Positions 59,582-64,000 of a stretch of 64,000 nt of DNA are shown here, one piece after another (the stretch's first letter is position 1; each line of letters starts with the position of its first letter). Location of the stretch: the NCBI GenBank assembly GCA_024741835.1, contig JAENRP010000115.1:3734-67733 (forward strand). The letters run 5' to 3'. The stretch is from Diplocarpon mali (lineage: Eukaryota; Ascomycota; Leotiomycetes; Helotiales; Drepanopezizaceae). The notes beneath the pieces are model-generated. The model saw only the letters and a program-made list of their open reading frames with translations, was not told the DNA's origin and ran no database searches. The position numbers and the translations under genes are program-made.

Positions 59582-62500
59582 TACTTAGCTTTTCTAGTAC
59601 TTTTACTAGGCCGTACCACTTGTCGGAGAGCTTTCGGCTCGGCCGGTCCAGTTTCTAATTTTTAATATTAATTAGCATATTATCTCTTATAGTCTAATCA
59701 ACTGGCCGGCAGTAGAGATCTGTAAGCCGTTTCATTTTAGCTTATTATGCTTAGAGAGACGATTAAGCGAATTAGACTACTTTTTGAGCTTTAGTAGCTA
59801 TACGGAGCGCCGTTTTACAATTTACTCTCTCGTTTGCTGTCTATAGAGGTTCTAGGTTAATTAAATTTTAAGAGGAGCGAGCTTTATAGCCATTTAGCAC
59901 TTGGAAAGGGGAAATTTGCCCTAGGGATTTATAAGGTAAGGTCAATTAGGCAATATCTATTAAAAGTAAGAGATAACTCTAATTGTCTTAATAGTATAAG
60001 TAGAACAGTCTGAGGTGTTATTTTAAGTACTGGTTTATAATCTTAGTTTAGCTATCGATATTAGGGTTATAAGCTATAGTTAGCTTGACCTTTGTACCTA
60101 GTATCTAATAGAGTTCTTTTTAAAAGGAAAAGACGAATTAGGCGCCTCTATCTAATAGAATCAAGTTAGGCATACTAAAATAGCGTATCTAGTGAATTAA
60201 AAATAACTCTGCAAGGCCTTTTGCGTCGATCGAATTATAGTATAGAATCGAAACTGCCTTCTTTAATAACCTATCGATAATTATAAGGGCAAAATTATAA
60301 CCGAGTTCGTTAAGCGGAAGCTTTATAAAATCTATTATTAAGTATTAGTAAGCTCGTTTGGGAATTGGCAAGGGTTATAGGAAACCTGGGGTCTTATTAT
60401 AATAAGCTTTCATTCTTGAATAATAATAGTTCTGGATATAAGTGCTAATGTTGCTACTAAGACTTTTCTAATAGTATTTTCTTCCTATTAGAAGCCTTGT
60501 TTTCCTAATTCTAGCGTATATAACGTAAGGTTGCTTATGCATATAACGAATTAGGGCTATTTGCAGTTCGGGAGGTTAGGATAGTATAACGAGTCTACCT
60601 TAAAAGAAGAGTTTGCCTTAGCTGAGTTTATAATCGAGGCTATGGCTCTGCGCCTCGTCTCGGAACTTCTATAGCTTAAGGGAGGTCTTATTAGCTTAAA
60701 TGACTTTGTCGATAATATAGTAGCTTGCCATATTATACTCGACCCTGGACGTTGGGTCGGCAGGTGCCTCTATTAGCGCGATTGGTACGGTCGTTACTCG
60801 TGGGCCGGGCCCAGGAGTGGAATCGCCTTTAGTGGCGAGTACTTCTATAGAGAGCTTGTCATTGGGTAAGAGCTGCTAATGGCGTAAAGCTCGTTTCCTA
60901 GCCTCAAGAGGGGTTAGCTCCTGGTCTTAATATAAGAGTGTGTCAGCTAGCGTATTCGTTATGCTTGTTCGGTATATGATAAGGAAGTTGAAATCAGCGA
61001 AGAACTCCGCCTAGCGAGCCTACTAGGCTATTAAGTCCTTAGTTATTATAAAGTACTTAAGGGCCTTATGATCTATATATACGTATACTGTTTTCTAAGC
61101 CTTAAGTAGCTCTGCCTTATACTAGTAGAATGATCTAAAAATCGCTAAGAGCTCCTTATTATAAATAAGGTAATTCAGCTCGGTGTTATTTATCGTCTTT
61201 AAGAAGTACCCGATTGGGTGGTAGTTCTTATCTTCCTAGAGTTAGGAGAGTACGCCGGCGACTATACCGTCGGAGGCGTCGGTCTCAAGCCTTATCTGCT
61301 TCTAAGGGTAATAGTAATATAAAATCAGGGTCGTTTAAAGCCTTAAGCGCAGAGCTTCCTAAGCTTCCTAACAAGCGTTGTTAAAATCAAAAGGAACGTT
61401 TCTTATAAGAGCTATTAAGGGTCGGCAGATACAACTATAGCCTTGAATGAACCTTCGATAGAAGTTACAGAACCCTAGGAAGCTTTGTACGCCGCGTACG
61501 TTCTCGGCGTCCATTATAGCAGCTCGACGATCGACGTCTTGCTAGGCCATTAGGGGTTTTATTAGCCGTAAGAGATCGATTAGTACGCGTCGATTAAAGT
61601 AGGGGATGATAGGCATATCCTTAGGCTAGGAGATGCTGTTTTTTCCCCTTCCGTAGGACTGTTTGAGGTTATAGTGCTTTAGGAACTTCCTACTGATTAA
61701 AATGTCGGTTGCTCCTAAGCTTATGATTAGGAAAGGGAAGTTTATTTGTCGCTTATCGATTATAAGTATAAGTAAGACGGCGAATCGAATGGTTTCTCCC
61801 TTAAGGCTATTGTAGTTAGTAGGAGTAATCGGTTTAGGCAGTTTAATAAACTTTACCTTAAGTCTTTAGGAGAGCTAGTATGCTAGAGATGTCTTAATAA
61901 TACTGAAAATATTAGCTCTACTATTAATATAAGTAACTGTTTTAATAAATGATCTATTTCGAGCTAGTTCTATAGGAATTAAGAACTGGCGGCCGCTTAT
62001 TAATAGGCGGGAATTAAAATCTAAGTCTTTTTACAAATTGTGACCTATGCTATAGTAGGAGTCTTTGCTATAGCTTAGCAGTTTCCTAATAGTAGGTTGT
62101 TTTCTATCTTAACTTTAGCTATTATAAACTCGCCTTACTTCTTTAGCTTTAGGTAGTCTATTGTATAGTGATTAAGGGCTTTATAATTATAGTAGAGACT
62201 AGATGACGGCTTTGGGCTAGTAGACCTTTCTTAGTGAGTCGCTAGCGAGGGGGAATAAGTATAAGGAGCTAAGGAGGTAGCTATAGCGGTAGGTCTTTAT
62301 AACTCCCTTTTTAATATGCTAAGGACGCGGTCCTTTAAAGGAGAGAATGCAACGGCAGAGGCAACTTATCAAGCGTTATAGGCCTCTTCTTACTTGATAT
62401 TACAGGCCTTGCGGTCTGCAATAGCTAAGAACTTATTTAAAGTAGTATAATTATTATTTATTTTATACTTCTTTACTCAAAGGTCGTTCTTTAAAGCTAA

Positions 62501-64000
62501 GGAGACCTTTTTATAAATGTTATCAAACTAGTAAGACTAATCGATCTTTTTAGCTATAGCAAAGGTGACGAACTTAGATCAGAACTTATTATATAATAAT
62601 AAACCTATAGTTAGCTTGCTATATTTAAGCTTAATAGATTAAATGTAGTTATAGTTAAAGAACCTTTGATCTAAGATCCTAAGGATATTAATAGCGTATA
62701 TGAACTTATTAGTAAAGATAGGATCTATATATTATAAGATTAAGTTCTAAGCTTTACCTATTGTATACTTAAAGTAGGTAGTGATCTAGTCCTCTTTTAA
62801 AGTGAAGTTGCTTAAGTACTTTTAAATAAATACCTTTATAGCTATCTTTTAAGCATTATAGGTGATTTCGCCCTAGTAATTGCTAAAATGGGTTTAAGGG
62901 TACTTGATTTAATAGAGGTCGACGGCTAAGACTAAAGGTCTAATAATTAAAAGGTAGTAGTCTAAGGGAGGTAGTAAGTCGGCGGTAAGGGACTAAGTAT
63001 TCTAAAGGCTAGCACTTAAGGAAGAAGGGGCGGTAGTATTATTTTAGAGAGCAGCGGCTATAGCAGCGCTGATAAGGTTTGCAATTTCAGCCTATTAAGC
63101 AGCTAAGAAGAGAGGGGCTGATATAGTAGGAGTAGACGTCGGTTCTTCTTTAACTTTAATTGATAGAAGGAGAGTATTTCGAGAATCCACTTACGGTCTG
63201 GGCCTAAGAGTAAAATCGGTATTAAGGGAGGTTTCTTCTTAAGTGGGCTTAGGAGGGGGAATATCTTTAGGACTGGGGTTGGTAGTAAGGCCTATAGAAC
63301 TGGTAGTAGTAAGGCCTGGTGGTAGAGGTGCGGTTAACCTTTCACTTCTCTTAAGTGGTATAAGATTAGAGGTTATAAGTACTAACTCTTTTTATATTAT
63401 CTGGTTTAGTCTAAAGGGACCTAATGCTAAATAGTAACCTATTTAAAAGGGGGAAGATTAGTATAGGCGGAGCTGTATATGTTCTTAAAGCCTTTTGATA
63501 GAGTATATATTAAGGTATTATAAGTTTATAGATCTTAAGAAAGAAGGTTTTACTTTAGGATCACTTCTCTTTATTAATTAGGAGTTGTAATAAGGTTGCC
63601 TAGGGGTATAGTATAAATCTAAGGAAGTGGGGTCCGAGGATCTAAAGCTTATTATTCTACTAAAGTTGACCTAGTCTTTAATAGTATAGTATAACCTATT
63701 AAGGCTAACTAAGTCTTTACGTATATATATAGGTATAGGTCCCTTAGTTTTATACCTGAGTATTCGAAGGAAGGAGTAAAGAGCTTCGAAGAGTATAAGG
63801 AAGAGTCGATGAGTATAGGTCGATGAGTATGGGTCGATAAGTATAGGTCGATAGGGAGTATAGAGAAGGTCGACGACTTATTCGCAAGGAGGTATCTTCG
63901 AGGAGTTGAGTTGTATTTAAGGGTTTTAAAGGAAAGAGTAAGGAGCTTTAAAGAGTATAAGGAGAGTTATCGATAAGTATATTATTGATAAAAAAGAGTA

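Larger units (their letters stand above)
50843..64000 (-). mobile_element. Chromodomain Gypsy (chromovirus) retrotransposon, split and truncated by window end
   Basis: On the minus strand, from high to low coordinates, I can read a degenerate gag zinc knuckle (62210-62160, Cys changed to Tyr), reverse transcriptase and its following region with [19 protein letters not shown] (about 62000-61400), RNase H with RLETDASDG and IDHKALKYF (61290-61000), and integrase with RPSRKLSDKWYG and VLEKLS (near 59660-59590). A complete second element is inserted there. The coding sequence resumes at 51540 with KLQLPNS and ends in a chromodomain-like stretch, KLKY.IKWKGANKDLK.YLYS (about 51390-51290). A purine tract and LTR close it at 51113-50843. 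The 5' LTR lies outside the window. Stops everywhere, mostly TAA/TAG for Gln/Trp, show it is dead. Confidence 0.8.

Noticed and set aside
63243..63434. 63-codon plus-strand open frame near the window end
   Set aside because: It lies antisense to the gag region of the chromodomain Gypsy element and is Gly/Val/Leu-rich without any domain.

Overview
The window is nuclear DNA of a filamentous ascomycete (Pezizomycotina). Genes carry short 45-160 nt introns with GT(A/G)NGT donors, CTAAC/CTGAC-type branch sites and YAG acceptors. The families also fit: a bZIP-DUF3425 regulator, a three-domain asco-laccase ending in DSGV, and a chromodomain Gypsy element. Transition-riddled, AT-rich transposon blocks resemble repeat-induced point mutation (RIP). 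I cannot name the genus.

Layout. 1-10100 is a GC-richer island with a Gfo/Idh/MocA oxidoreductase (-), a Cys-rich unknown protein (-), a broken secreted DOMON-like gene (+), an Arg/Lys-rich unknown protein (-) and a hot-dog thioesterase (-) whose reading frame needs a 7-nt microexon. 10100-17700 is a gene-free graveyard of decayed Tc1/mariner copies, including an inverted pair of deleted derivatives. 17700-27717 is a compact gene block: an RluA-type pseudouridine synthase (Rib2/Pus9-like, +), a bZIP-DUF3425 factor (+), an ERCC6L2-like SNF2 ATPase (+), and, convergent with it, a Tpt1/KptA-fold protein (-) in which every recognisable catalytic motif has been replaced. 27718-31348 is low-complexity, minisatellite-bearing DNA with a 55-base assembly gap. 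31349-33296 is an MFS transporter (+). 34600-35454 is a secreted cationic protein of unknown role (-). 37793-39430 is a multiply frameshifted M1 aminopeptidase pseudogene (+). 40430-42255 is a laccase (-). 46352-46982 is a small secreted protein (+).

At 49035 the GC-rich DNA stops exactly at the LTR of a Copia element. The remaining 15 kb is nested retrotransposons: the Copia remnant (-) is interrupted by a chromodomain Gypsy element (-), which is split inside its integrase by a complete 8.04-kb Gypsy element (+) with matching 282-bp LTRs. All copies are heavily mutated by transitions and none can be autonomous.

The genes do not form an obvious pathway cluster. Several concern RNA or DNA maintenance (pseudouridine synthase, Tpt1-like, SNF2). 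Three intact genes and one broken gene have signal peptides, mostly next to repeat-rich stretches. Exon coordinates were worked out by hand from splice signals and reading-frame continuity, and no transcript evidence was available. The most unusual items are the Tpt1-fold pseudoenzyme, the 7-nt microexon, the nested retroelement stack with an extra ORF in the inner element, and a short repeat with tRNA-like A and B boxes.
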